The notes under the pieces are model-generated. The model ran no database searches, was not told the DNA's origin, and saw only the letters and a list, made by a program, of their open reading frames with translations. Source: Methanomethylophilus sp963631655 (GTDB lineage Archaea > Thermoplasmatota > Thermoplasmata > Methanomassiliicoccales > Methanomethylophilaceae). From it: a stretch of DNA of 17,512 bases. Within the stretch, counting starts at the first letter, position 1; the number at the start of each line of letters is the position of its first letter. A program made the translations under genes and the position numbers. The stretch is taken from assembly GCA_963631655.1 (NCBI GenBank), contig CAVGRR010000033.1, positions 1-17,512 on the forward strand, read 5' to 3'. Positions 7,059 to 14,464 of this stretch are shown here, in pieces.

Positions 7059-9347
7059 TCACATACCAGCGTAGTAGCTGGCATCGTAGGGCTGGGGATT
7101 CATTCCCTTACGGGTCCTGATCTCTCCGACGACCTTCTTCTGAAGATCCGGCGGGAGCTGCTTGAATCCTGCGTTCTCGATAGACCAGATGGCACGGCCC
7201 TGGGTCGAACCACGGATATCGGACGAGAATCCGAACATGTCTGCGACGGGAACCTCAGCGGTGACAGTGGAGTCTGCTCCTTCCTGTCCCATTCCGACGA
7301 TTGTTCCACGCCTCTGGGTGATCTGGTTGGTGACTCCTCCCATGTAGTCGGGGGGAACTTCCACGTAAAGCTTCTGCATAGGCTCGAGAAGGATCCTTCC
7401 GGCCTCGCACATGGCACCGTAGATACCGTCCCTGACGGCGGGGATGATCTGTGCGGGACCCCTGTGGATGGTATCCTCGTGGAGCTTTGCATCCATGAGG
7501 CAGATCTTGAGTCCGGAGACCTTCTCTCCTGCGAGAGGACCTTTCATCATGGCCTCTTCGAAGGACTGCTTCACAAGTTCCATGGTCTCGTGGAGGTACT
7601 GGATACCTTTGGTGAGGTCGATCAGAACGTTGGTGTTCTTGAATCCGACGACGCCTTTGGCCTCGTTGACGTCCATTCCGAGGTCGGTGAGCTGCTTGGC
7701 GAGTGCCTTGGGGTCCTTGATCTTCGCATCGGGGTCGATGTCGCCCTTGTGGATGGCGGTGACGACGGATTCCTCAAGAGGGGACACAAGGAAGTAGAAC
7801 TTGTTGTGCTTGTTGGGGGATTTTCCCTCGAACTCCTTGGGGTTCTTTCCTTTGACGCATTCCTGGTAGACGACGATAGGAGCGGATGCGACGATGTCGA
7901 CACCCTGTTCGTTCTTGATCCTGTACTCAGTGATCTCAAGGTGAAGCTCACCCATACCGGACATGAGGTGTTCTCCGGTCTCCTGGTTGATCTCGATGTT
8001 AAGGGAAGGATCTGCCTTTCCGATGGTCCTGAGGACCTCGATCAGCTTGGGCAGGTCTGCCATGTTCTTTGCTTCGATGGCTTTGGTGATGACAGGCTCG
8101 GAGTAGTGAGTCATCCTCTCGAAAGGCTCCATGTCGGGGATGGAGGACACGGTGGATCCTGCGATGGAATCCTTGAGTCCGGTAAGGGCGACGATGTTTC
8201 CGGCCTTACACTCCTCGACAGCGATCCTGTCGGCTCCGACCATGAGGTAAACTCCCTGGACACGCTGGGGTGCCTGGACACCGGGGATGTAGAGGGTCAT
8301 ACCTTTGGTGACGGTTCCGGAGAACAGCCTTCCGATGGCGATCTCTCCTGCCTGTTTGTCCATGATGATCTTGGTGACCATCATTGCGACATCTCCCTTC
8401 GGGTTGCAGTCGAGCATATCCTTTCCGATCTTGGAGGTGAGGTCACCGTGCCAGATGGTGGGGATACGGATCTTCTGGGACTGGATGGGGTTGTCGATGT
8501 GGTTGATGGCCATCTCGAGAACGACATCTGCGATGGGGATGATCTTTGCGAGCTTCTCCTGTCCGCCCTCTTCAGCGCAGAGCTGGAAGACGGTGTTGAG
8601 GTTGAAGGGCTTGCCGTTCAGGCTGTCCGCGATCTCAGGTGCGATCTCCAGTGCCCTCTTGGTGACCTCAGGCCTGGTGAGGTAGGGGATGGAGACGGCC
8701 CAGTTGTTGTATGCGGAACCGAGTGCGACGGTACCGTCCTGAAGGCTGACCTGCCACTGCTTGTTGAGGGGAGCAGGGAGGACGTCCATAATCTTCTGGT
8801 TGAACTGGGTGATGATCTTGGAGAATTTCTCAATCATCATCTGGGGGGTGAGCTGCTGCTCGACGATGGCCCTGTCGACCTTGTTGATGAAGAGCATGGG
8901 TTTGACACGCTCTTTCATTGCCTGCCTGATGACGGTCTCGGTCTGAGGCATGATACCCTCGACTGCACAGCAGAGGATGTATACTCCGTCGAGTGCCCTC
9001 ATTGCCCTGGTGACGTCTCCACCGAAGTCGACGTGTCCGGGGGTGTCGATGAGGTTGATGAGGTAGTGCTCAAGCGCGTTGCCGTGCTTGGGGTTCTTGT
9101 AGGGAACGACCATTGCAGCGGATGCTGCGTTGATGGTGATTCCACGGGCGGCCTCCTGCTCGTCATAGTCGAGAACACGCTGGGATCCAGCGTTGTCCGC
9201 GGACATCATTCCTGCTCCGGCGATAAGGTTGTCGGAGAAGGTGGTCTTTCCGTGGTCGATATGAGCTGCGGTACCGAGGTTCCTGATGAGGGTCTGGTCC
9301 TTCATCAGTTCTACTGCTTTCTTTGCGTTGTCCTCTTTACGTCCCAT
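7059..9347 (-). CDS. fusA: Translation elongation factor 2 (EF-2)
   Basis: GTPase that drives translocation of tRNA and mRNA. From the ATG at 9347 the product has 762 residues, slightly longer than the roughly 730 usual in archaea, partly because of a longer loop before LINLIDTPGHVDF and another around 220-260. Motifs are AHIDHGKT (28-35), DTPGHVDF, NKVDR, and the domain IV loop IHRGPAQIIPAVR. In that loop His628 is the expected site of diphthamide modification. A GTG at 9353 is in frame, but GGTGA lies directly against it and 6 nt from the ATG, so the ATG is preferred. It starts 14 nt after the rps7 stop and is clearly cotranscribed with it. Confidence 0.97.
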   Translation of the reverse strand: MGRKEDNAKKAVELMKDQTLIRNLGTAAHIDHGKTTFSDNLIAGAGMMSADNAGSQRVLDYDEQEAARGITINAASAAMVVPYKNPKHGNALEHYLINLIDTPGHVDFGGDVTRAMRALDGVYILCCAVEGIMPQTETVIRQAMKERVKPMLFINKVDRAIVEQQLTPQMMIEKFSKIITQFNQKIMDVLPAPLNKQWQVSLQDGTVALGSAYNNWAVSIPYLTRPEVTKRALEIAPEIADSLNGKPFNLNTVFQLCAEEGGQEKLAKIIPIADVVLEMAINHIDNPIQSQKIRIPTIWHGDLTSKIGKDMLDCNPKGDVAMMVTKIIMDKQAGEIAIGRLFSGTVTKGMTLYIPGVQAPQRVQGVYLMVGADRIAVEECKAGNIVALTGLKDSIAGSTVSSIPDMEPFERMTHYSEPVITKAIEAKNMADLPKLIEVLRTIGKADPSLNIEINQETGEHLMSGMGELHLEITEYRIKNEQGVDIVASAPIVVYQECVKGKNPKEFEGKSPNKHNKFYFLVSPLEESVVTAIHKGDIDPDAKIKDPKALAKQLTDLGMDVNEAKGVVGFKNTNVLIDLTKGIQYLHETMELVKQSFEEAMMKGPLAGEKVSGLKICLMDAKLHEDTIHRGPAQIIPAVRDGIYGAMCEAGRILLEPMQKLYVEVPPDYMGGVTNQITQRRGTIVGMGQEGADSTVTAEVPVADMFGFSSDIRGSTQGRAIWSIENAGFKQLPPDLQKKVVGEIRTRKGMNPQPYDASYYAGM

Positions 9348-9361
9348 GTTCACTCACCGTT

Positions 9362-9994
9362 TCATCTGGCGGACTGGGCGACCCTCTCGGTCTCCTCTTT
9401 CTTTGCGACAGAGAAGGAGGTCATGTCTCCCTTGGCGGCAAGCATGATCTCGTCTGCAAGGCAGTCCTGGATAGCTTTCTTGTTCTTGGTGGATGCGGCG
9501 ACGACTCCGGTGCTGAGGTTCCTGAGTGCGATGTCGAGCCTCCTCTGAGGGGAGATGTCCACTGCTTTGGGAACGGAGATTCCTCCGAACTGAAGCCTGG
9601 TGACCTCTTCGCGGGGGGCTGCGTTCTGAAGGGCCTCGACGAGGACCTGAACAGGGTTCTTCTTGGTCTTCGCGGCGATGATGTCGAAGGCATCGGAGAC
9701 CGCTTTGTACGCCTTGAGTTTCTTTCCGGTGTACTTCTCGGTCCTCATGATGTTGTTGATGAGCCTCTCGACAATGCTGAGTTTGGATTTTCCGAACCAC
9801 ATGTTGGCGTGTTTTCCGCCGGAGTGGGGGACCATCATGGACTCAAGGTCGATGTATTTTGCAAGACCGGCGTCCTCGATGACGATGCCGGTGGTTCCGT
9901 ATTTGCCGAAGATCAGAACTTCGGGCTTGTCTACTACAGGCCTCTCGGCGGCGGGTGCCGCTTCCTGGGTCTGAACTGCTACTTCGTCAGCCAT
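9362..9994 (-). CDS. rps7: 30S ribosomal protein S7 (uS7)
   Basis: Primary binder of the 3' major domain of 16S rRNA, at the E site side of the small-subunit head. The 210 residues fit archaeal uS7, including an N-terminal extension rich in Ala, Glu and Val (residues 1-25) that bacterial S7 lacks. Recognisable blocks are VPHSGGKHANMWFGKSKLSIVERLIN, KKNPVQVLVEALQNAAPREEVTR and the C-terminal ALRNLSTGV. A GAGGTG that overlaps the rps12 stop lies 6 nt before the ATG, so translation is probably coupled to rps12. Standard archaeal order. Confidence 0.97.
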   Translation of the reverse strand: MADEVAVQTQEAAPAAERPVVDKPEVLIFGKYGTTGIVIEDAGLAKYIDLESMMVPHSGGKHANMWFGKSKLSIVERLINNIMRTEKYTGKKLKAYKAVSDAFDIIAAKTKKNPVQVLVEALQNAAPREEVTRLQFGGISVPKAVDISPQRRLDIALRNLSTGVVAASTKNKKAIQDCLADEIMLAAKGDMTSFSVAKKEETERVAQSAR

Positions 9995-10004
9995 TTCTCA
10001 CACC

Positions 10005-10433
10005 TCACCTAGTCGGTTTCTGCACCCTTCCCCTGACCATTTCGTCAAGAGAGACGTTGTTGACCTTGATGACTTTGTAACGGACCCCGGGAATATCTCC
10101 GTAAGACCTTCCCATACGTCCACCGATACCTTCGATGAGAACCTCGTCGTGCTCGTCGATGAAGTTGATAGCACCGTCTCCGACGGCGAATGCGGTGACC
10201 TGACGTCCGTTCTTGATAAGCTGAACCTTGACGCACTTACGGATAGCGGAGTTGGGCTGTTTAGCCTCGACACCGACTTTCTCAAGGACGATTCCGCGTC
10301 CCTGTGCGGATCCCTCGAGAGGGTCGGATTTCTCCCTCAGTTCAAGCACTCTTTTCTTGTATCCTCTGTCCTGCCAGCGGAACTTCTGCCTGTCCGCCTG
10401 CATTTTTCTGGCGGTAAATAGACCGTTTCCCAT
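10005..10433 (-). CDS. rps12: 30S ribosomal protein S12 (uS12)
   Basis: Decoding-centre protein of the small subunit. The 142 residues match archaeal uS12 (the S23 form of eukaryotes), with MGNGLFTARKM at the start, KQPNSAIRKCVKVQLI in the middle, and GGRMGRSYGDIPGVRYKVIKVN near the end. PNSAIRK carries the conserved decoding-loop residues. AGGTG lies 7 nt before the ATG and is a good match to the anti-Shine-Dalgarno end of the 16S gene in this window. It is the first gene of the cluster here; the RNA polymerase genes, rpl30e and nusA often found upstream are absent, replaced by a promoter and divergent pyrG. Confidence 0.97.
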   Translation of the reverse strand: MGNGLFTARKMQADRQKFRWQDRGYKKRVLELREKSDPLEGSAQGRGIVLEKVGVEAKQPNSAIRKCVKVQLIKNGRQVTAFAVGDGAINFIDEHDEVLIEGIGGRMGRSYGDIPGVRYKVIKVNNVSLDEMVRGRVQKPTR

Positions 10434-10448
10434 GTTTTTTCACCTGTT

Positions 10449-10469
10449 TGTGATGATTTTCGTATCACA
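10449..10469 (-). repeat. Inverted repeat in the rps12 leader
   Basis: TGTGAT (10449-10454) and ATCACA (10464-10469) form a 6-bp inverted repeat around a 9-nt spacer, immediately upstream of the rps12 Shine-Dalgarno sequence. It could be an RNA hairpin for translational feedback, but it is short and may be chance. Confidence 0.4.
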
Positions 10470-10540
10470 CGATGCGCCCCGCTTGATAACGACCAGCGTT
10501 AGTTAGGCGTGGCTACTTGGACTCGGCTAATCGGCTTACA

Positions 10541-10548
10541 TATTTAAC
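10541..10548 (-). promoter_or_regulatory. Box A promoter of the rps12-rps7-fusA-tuf-rps10 cluster
   Basis: On the minus strand GTTAAATA sits about 110 nt before the rps12 ATG, after an A/T-rich stretch (TTTTCTAAAAT). A start about 25 nt downstream would give an untranslated leader of roughly 80 nt, long for an archaeal mRNA and large enough for a regulatory structure. Confidence 0.55.
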
Positions 10549-10581
10549 ATTTTAGAAAATGGATTCAAAACCGTAAATCCA

Positions 10582-10646
10582 CAACAAAAAACGTCGGGAC
10601 CGCTGTCCGGAAATCTGTTATGGATATGGAAAAAACGACGTTGTTG
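10582..10646. other. Structured element in the rps12/pyrG divergent spacer
   Basis: AACGTCG (10590-10596) pairs with CGACGTT (10636-10642). The pairing extends by CAAC (10582-10585) with GTTG (10643-10646) across a 4-A bulge. Inside lies a second hairpin, GGAC-CGCT-GTCC (10597-10608). It is upstream of both putative promoters. A protein-binding site or a small RNA is possible; nothing decides between them. The rest of the spacer (10434-10760) is A/T-rich and holds no credible gene. Confidence 0.4.
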
Positions 10647-10718
10647 ATAAAGTTTTCACATTATTGTAATGGCACCGAAAATAAGACATTTGTACATTAT
10701 TTTTGTTTTTTCAAAACA

Positions 10719-10726
10719 TTTATCTA
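10719..10726 (+). promoter_or_regulatory. Putative box A promoter of pyrG
   Basis: TTTATCTA follows a T/A-rich run. A start about 25 nt downstream (near 10748-10751) would fall between the in-frame ATG at 10731 and the ATG at 10761. This supports 10761 as the true start and implies a leader of about 10 nt. Confidence 0.45.
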
Positions 10727-10760
10727 CTAAATGGCCATAAATTCAATCCCGTTGATTCAT

Positions 10761-12368
10761 ATGAAATACATTTTCGTCAGCGGAGGAGTCATCTCGGGCC
10801 TTGGAAAAGGCATCACTGCATCGTCCATCGGACGCCTTTTGAAATCCAGAGGCCTGAAGGTCAATTCCATAAAGATCGATCCCTACCTCAACATCGACGC
10901 GGGGACCATGAACCCCTTCGAGCACGGAGAGGTATATGTCCTGGAGGACGGGGGAGAGGTGGACCTCGACCTCGGAAACTACGAGAGGTTTCTGGACCTG
11001 CATCTCGGCAGCGACAACAACATCACCACCGGAAAGGTGTACAGATCTGTGATCGAGAACGAGAGGCGCGGGGAATATCTCGGAAAGACCGTGCAGATCG
11101 TCCCCCACATAACCAACGAGATCAAACGCAGGATCTACGCCATCGGAAAGGAATCCGGTGCGGATGTGACGATCGTGGAACTGGGAGGTACCGTGGGAGA
11201 CATCGAGTCCATGCCTTTCCTCGAGGCTGCAAGGCAGATCGGAAGGGAGCTCGGAAGAGGGGAGAACGTGCTGTTCATTCATTGTACGCTCATCCCCATC
11301 ATGGGTTCCGTCGGCGAGGAGAAGAGCAAACCCACCCAGCATTCAGTGAAAGAGCTCATGTCCGCCGGTATCCGTCCCGACATCATAGTCGGAAGGTGTT
11401 CCAGGGAACTGAGTCCCTCCGCCAGGGCCAAGATCGCCATGTTCTGCGATGTCGACGAGCATGCGGTCATCTCCTGCCCCGACGCGCGTTCCATCTACGA
11501 GGTCCCGCTGGTCCTGGAGAAACAGGGTGTGGTGGAATACATCGTATCGAAGATGAAACTCGATGCAAAGGAACGCGACATGGCCGATTGGGAACGTTTC
11601 CTGAAGAACATTGTGGAACCCGAGAGCGAGGTCACCGTGGCACTGGTCGGAAAATACACCGCATTGGCGGATTCCTACCTCAGTCAGCTCGAATCCCTCA
11701 CCCATGCGGGTGCCGAAAGGGCATGTCATGTGAAAGTAAAGTTCGTCGACAGTGACGATCTGATCCACAACGACCCGGACACCATCCTCTCGGATGTGGA
11801 CGGTGTCCTCGTGCCCGGAGGATTCGGTATCAGGGGAGTGGAGGGGAAGATCGCCGCTGCAAAATACGCACGCGAACATAAGATCCCCTTCCTGGGAGTG
11901 TGTCTCGGATTCCAGATCGCCACCATCGAGATCGCAAGGGACGTTCTGGGACTCAAGGACGCCGACAGTACGGAGTTCGAACCCGAGACCGGAAACCCTG
12001 TCATCTTCATCATGCCCGAACAGGAGGGCATCACCGACATGGGCGGTACCATGAGGCTCGGGGCCCAGAGGGTACTTGTAAAGGAAGGCAGCAAGGCCGC
12101 AACACTCTACAATTCCACCGACATCAGCGAGAGACACAGGCACAGGTACGAGGTGAATCCTGATTACATCGAGCGTTTCGAGAACGTCGGATGGCATTTC
12201 ACCGGCCGTTCCGAGGACGGTTCCAAGATGGAGATCGGAGAACTCGACGGACATCCGTACTTCGTGGCATCGCAGTTCCACCCCGAGTTCAAGTCCAGGC
12301 CGGGACACCCCTCGCCCCTCCACCAGGGCCTCATCGACGCCGCCATGGAGTATCATAAGACACACTAA
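10761..12368 (+). CDS. pyrG: CTP synthase (glutamine-hydrolysing)
   Basis: Makes CTP from UTP, ATP and glutamine, the last step of pyrimidine nucleotide synthesis. The 535 residues are normal for the family. The N-terminal synthetase domain begins MKYIFVSGGVISGLGKG with the phosphate loop at residues 8-17. The C-terminal class I glutamine amidotransferase domain has the nucleophile Cys381 in LGVCLGFQ and the His507-Pro-Glu509 pair in QFHPEF. The start at 10761 is chosen because family members begin at MKYIF; the upstream ATG at 10731 would add ten residues not seen in homologues. No Shine-Dalgarno sequence precedes it. It is divergent from the ribosomal cluster and upstream of aIF2-beta, which has its own promoter. 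Confidence 0.97.
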   Translation: MKYIFVSGGVISGLGKGITASSIGRLLKSRGLKVNSIKIDPYLNIDAGTMNPFEHGEVYVLEDGGEVDLDLGNYERFLDLHLGSDNNITTGKVYRSVIENERRGEYLGKTVQIVPHITNEIKRRIYAIGKESGADVTIVELGGTVGDIESMPFLEAARQIGRELGRGENVLFIHCTLIPIMGSVGEEKSKPTQHSVKELMSAGIRPDIIVGRCSRELSPSARAKIAMFCDVDEHAVISCPDARSIYEVPLVLEKQGVVEYIVSKMKLDAKERDMADWERFLKNIVEPESEVTVALVGKYTALADSYLSQLESLTHAGAERACHVKVKFVDSDDLIHNDPDTILSDVDGVLVPGGFGIRGVEGKIAAAKYAREHKIPFLGVCLGFQIATIEIARDVLGLKDADSTEFEPETGNPVIFIMPEQEGITDMGGTMRLGAQRVLVKEGSKAATLYNSTDISERHRHRYEVNPDYIERFENVGWHFTGRSEDGSKMEIGELDGHPYFVASQFHPEFKSRPGHPSPLHQGLIDAAMEYHKTH

Positions 12369-12381
12369 GTCGTGCGCGTCA

Positions 12382-12405
12382 CCTATATATAAGATAAAAT
12401 ATAGG
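12382..12405 (+). promoter_or_regulatory. Box A promoter of aIF2-beta within a 7-bp inverted repeat
   Basis: TATATATA at 12384-12391 is a strong TATA element, with an expected start near 12413 and a leader of about 15 nt. It is embedded in a perfect inverted repeat, CCTATAT (12382-12388) and ATATAGG (12399-12405), with a 10-nt spacer. A regulator bound there would block the TATA-binding protein. Confidence 0.55.
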
Positions 12406-12427
12406 ACCGCTCAAGAGAGTGATACAT

Positions 12428-13060
12428 ATGAACGCAGACGATTATATGGCGATGCTCGACAGGGCCAAAGAACAGCTCCCCGAGACCATCGAGACCCATG
12501 AGAGGTTCGAATTGCCGGAACTTGACATCATCCAGGAAGGAAAGATCACCGTATTCAAGAACTTCATCGACGTTACCGACAAGATCCGCAGGGACCCCCA
12601 GCATCTGCTCCAGTATCTGCTCAAAGAGCTCGGTACCCCCGGAACCCTCGAGAACCGCAGGGTAGTCTTCAAGGCGAAGATCAGCTCCAACCACATCGAT
12701 GAGAAGGTAAGGGATTACACAGAGACATACGTCATCTGTTCCGAGTGCGGAAGGCCCGATACCCACATCGAGAAGGAGGACAGGACCTTCATCCTCGTCT
12801 GCGAGGCATGCGGTGCCCGCAGGCCCATCATGGTGAGGAAGGCGGCAAGGCCCGAGGACCTCAACATGCTCCACGTCGGGGACATCATCGATGTCACCAT
12901 CACCGATGTCGGAAAGAAGGGCGACGGTGTCGCCAAGTACAAGGATTACCTTGTCGTGGTCCCCAGGACCGCCCGCGGCACCAAGACCAACGTGAAGATC
13001 ACCAACATCTCCGCGAAAACCGCTTTCGGTGAGATCACTTCGGAACCTGTGAACCACTGA
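12428..13060 (+). CDS. eif2b: Translation initiation factor 2 subunit beta with C-terminal TRAM domain
   Basis: Beta subunit of archaeal IF2, the factor that delivers initiator tRNA to the small subunit. From the ATG at 12428 it has 210 residues. The aIF2-beta core covers about 20-140 and ends in a zinc ribbon with Cys104, Cys107, Cys125 and Cys128 (CSEC and CEAC). Residues about 148-205 (HVGDIIDVTITDVGKKGDGVA onward) form a TRAM RNA-binding domain, an arrangement I know from some other euryarchaea. A GTG at 12419 is in frame, but the ATG is better placed after the GAGTGAT stretch. The next gene, 4 nt downstream, encodes another TRAM protein, and the two are very likely cotranscribed. Confidence 0.95.
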   Translation: MNADDYMAMLDRAKEQLPETIETHERFELPELDIIQEGKITVFKNFIDVTDKIRRDPQHLLQYLLKELGTPGTLENRRVVFKAKISSNHIDEKVRDYTETYVICSECGRPDTHIEKEDRTFILVCEACGARRPIMVRKAARPEDLNMLHVGDIIDVTITDVGKKGDGVAKYKDYLVVVPRTARGTKTNVKITNISAKTAFGEITSEPVNH

Positions 13061-13064
13061 TCAC

Positions 13065-14315
13065 ATGAGCTTGAGGGTATTGACGAAGTACTACGTCGAG
13101 TCGTACGGCTGTACGATGAACTTCGGCGAAGGGGAGGAACTCTCCGAGCGCATGGACGCGCTCGGATACTCCCGCGTACTTACTGCCGATGAGGCGGATA
13201 TCGTCATCCTGAACACCTGCACCGTGGTGGAGACCACGGAGAAGCGGATGATCAAGAGGATGAACGAACTGAAGGCCCAGGGCAAAGAGGTCATCGTCAC
13301 CGGATGTATGGCGAAGGTACAGCCGGGAAGGGTGGAGATCCGTTTACCCGGGTCGCTCATCATCCCTCCCGAGGATTACGGGGACTTTTCCCGCAAGGTT
13401 GCCGAACATTACGGCTGCGGAACCCCGATCGATGTAAAAACAAATGAGACGACGGCGATCATCCCCATCGCCCAGGGGTGCAGAGGCAATTGTACCTACT
13501 GCATCACCCGTTTTGCAAGGGGAACCCTGAAGAGTTACGATCCCTCATCCATCAAAGAACGTTTCGACAGGCTTGTGGACAAAGGTGTGAAGGAGATCCT
13601 GATCACCGCACAGGACACCGGATGCTACGGTGCCGATATCGGAACGGACCTCGGAGAACTGATCAGGTTATTACTGACCAAGGAGGGGGATTACCGTATC
13701 CGCGTCGGTATGATGAACCCCAACAGTCTGAGGCCGGTGCTGAACAGCGTGCTCGATGCCTTTGAGGATAAAAGGGTGTACAAGTTCCTTCACATCCCGG
13801 TGCAGAGCGGAAGCGATTCCGTCCTTGCGGGAATGAAGAGGCACTATACCGTCGAGGAGTTCTTCACTCTGGTGGAGAAGATCCGTGCGCGTTACCCCGA
13901 TATGAGCATCGCGACCGATCTCATCGCAGGATTTCCAGGAGAAACGGACGAGGACCATAAAATGACCATGGCACTCATCGAGAAACTGAGGGCGGACACC
14001 ATCAACATCACCCGTTTCTCTCCGAGGCCCGGAACAGTGGCGTTCAGTATGCCGCAGATCAACGGAAGGATCCTGAAGGAACGTTCTTCAGAACTTACGG
14101 ACATGAAGAACAGGACCGAGGGCGATGTGAACTCGGCCATGGTCGGGAAGACGTACACCGCCCTGGTGAGCGAGAGGTCGGCGGACGGATCGGTCATCGC
14201 AAGAACTGATAATTACCGCCCTATAGCCATCAAGGAGGATATCCCTCTGGGCACAACGGTAACGGCGGAAGTGACGGAAAGCCACCCCACATACCTTGTC
14301 GGAAAGACCCTTTGA
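13065..14315 (+). CDS. tRNA threonylcarbamoyladenosine methylthiotransferase, archaeal MiaB/CDKAL1 type
   Basis: Radical SAM enzyme expected to convert t6A37 to ms2t6A37 next to the anticodon of ANN-reading tRNAs. The 416 residues show all three domains. The N-terminal methylthiotransferase domain has Cys16 (YGC), Cys52 (NTCTV) and Cys81 (GCMAK) for the auxiliary cluster. The radical SAM core has Cys139-X3-Cys143-X2-Cys146. The C-terminal TRAM domain covers about 358-416. The start at 13065 lies 4 nt after the aIF2-beta stop without a Shine-Dalgarno sequence, so coupled translation is likely. The substrate is inferred from the archaeal/eukaryotic subfamily (e-MtaB); the bacterial MiaB i6A substrate is not expected in archaea. 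Confidence 0.93.
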   Translation: MSLRVLTKYYVESYGCTMNFGEGEELSERMDALGYSRVLTADEADIVILNTCTVVETTEKRMIKRMNELKAQGKEVIVTGCMAKVQPGRVEIRLPGSLIIPPEDYGDFSRKVAEHYGCGTPIDVKTNETTAIIPIAQGCRGNCTYCITRFARGTLKSYDPSSIKERFDRLVDKGVKEILITAQDTGCYGADIGTDLGELIRLLLTKEGDYRIRVGMMNPNSLRPVLNSVLDAFEDKRVYKFLHIPVQSGSDSVLAGMKRHYTVEEFFTLVEKIRARYPDMSIATDLIAGFPGETDEDHKMTMALIEKLRADTINITRFSPRPGTVAFSMPQINGRILKERSSELTDMKNRTEGDVNSAMVGKTYTALVSERSADGSVIARTDNYRPIAIKEDIPLGTTVTAEVTESHPTYLVGKTL

Positions 14316-14320
14316 AAACT

Positions 14321-14328
14321 TTTATAGG
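14321..14328 (+). promoter_or_regulatory. Box A promoter of tRNA-Gln
   Basis: TTTATAGG lies 23-30 nt before the first base of the tRNA, the expected spacing. A second TATA-like TTATATAG at 14333-14340 is too close for the mature 5' end and would start transcription inside the tRNA. Confidence 0.6.
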
Positions 14329-14350
14329 CGAATTATATAGGCCACCTTAC

Positions 14351-14423
14351 AGTCCTGTAGTGTAGTGGTCAATCATGCTGGCCTTTGGAGCCGGTGACCT
14401 CGGTTCGAATCCGGGCAGGACTA
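14351..14423 (+). tRNA. tRNA-Gln (anticodon UUG)
   Basis: A 73-nt cloverleaf with a 7-bp acceptor (AGTCCTG with CAGGACT), anticodon stem CTGGC/GCCGG and loop CTTTGGA, giving TTG at 14385-14387, and the T-loop TTCGAAT. The discriminator is A; CCA is not encoded. There is no intron. It lies between the methylthiotransferase gene and an accessory ATPase, a common kind of boundary for acquired genes, but no attachment-site repeat of the tRNA 3' end was found in the window. Confidence 0.97.
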
Positions 14424-14464
14424 CCTTATGATTATTGTGATTCAAGCGGGTTCGGTATGAGATT

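Noticed and set aside
9348..9353. GTG at 9353 as the EF-2 start
   Set aside because: The GGTGA site directly abuts it, leaving no spacing; the ATG at 9347 is correctly spaced and gives the family's usual MGRKED start.
7464..9548. Very long open frame (694 codons) opposite fusA and rps7
   Set aside because: It has the Asp/Val/Gly/Leu-rich content of an antisense frame, crosses a gene boundary, and has no recognisable fold or ribosome binding site.
10450..10456. GTGATGA resembling the C box of a C/D guide RNA
   Set aside because: No CTGA D box or D'/C' pair was found at a suitable distance.
10731..10760. Ten-residue N-terminal extension of CTP synthase from ATG 10731
   Set aside because: Family members begin at MKYIF, and the best TATA element would start transcription after this ATG.
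14333..14340. Second TATA-like element before tRNA-Gln as its promoter
   Set aside because: It is only 11-18 nt from the tRNA 5' end, so transcription would start inside the gene.
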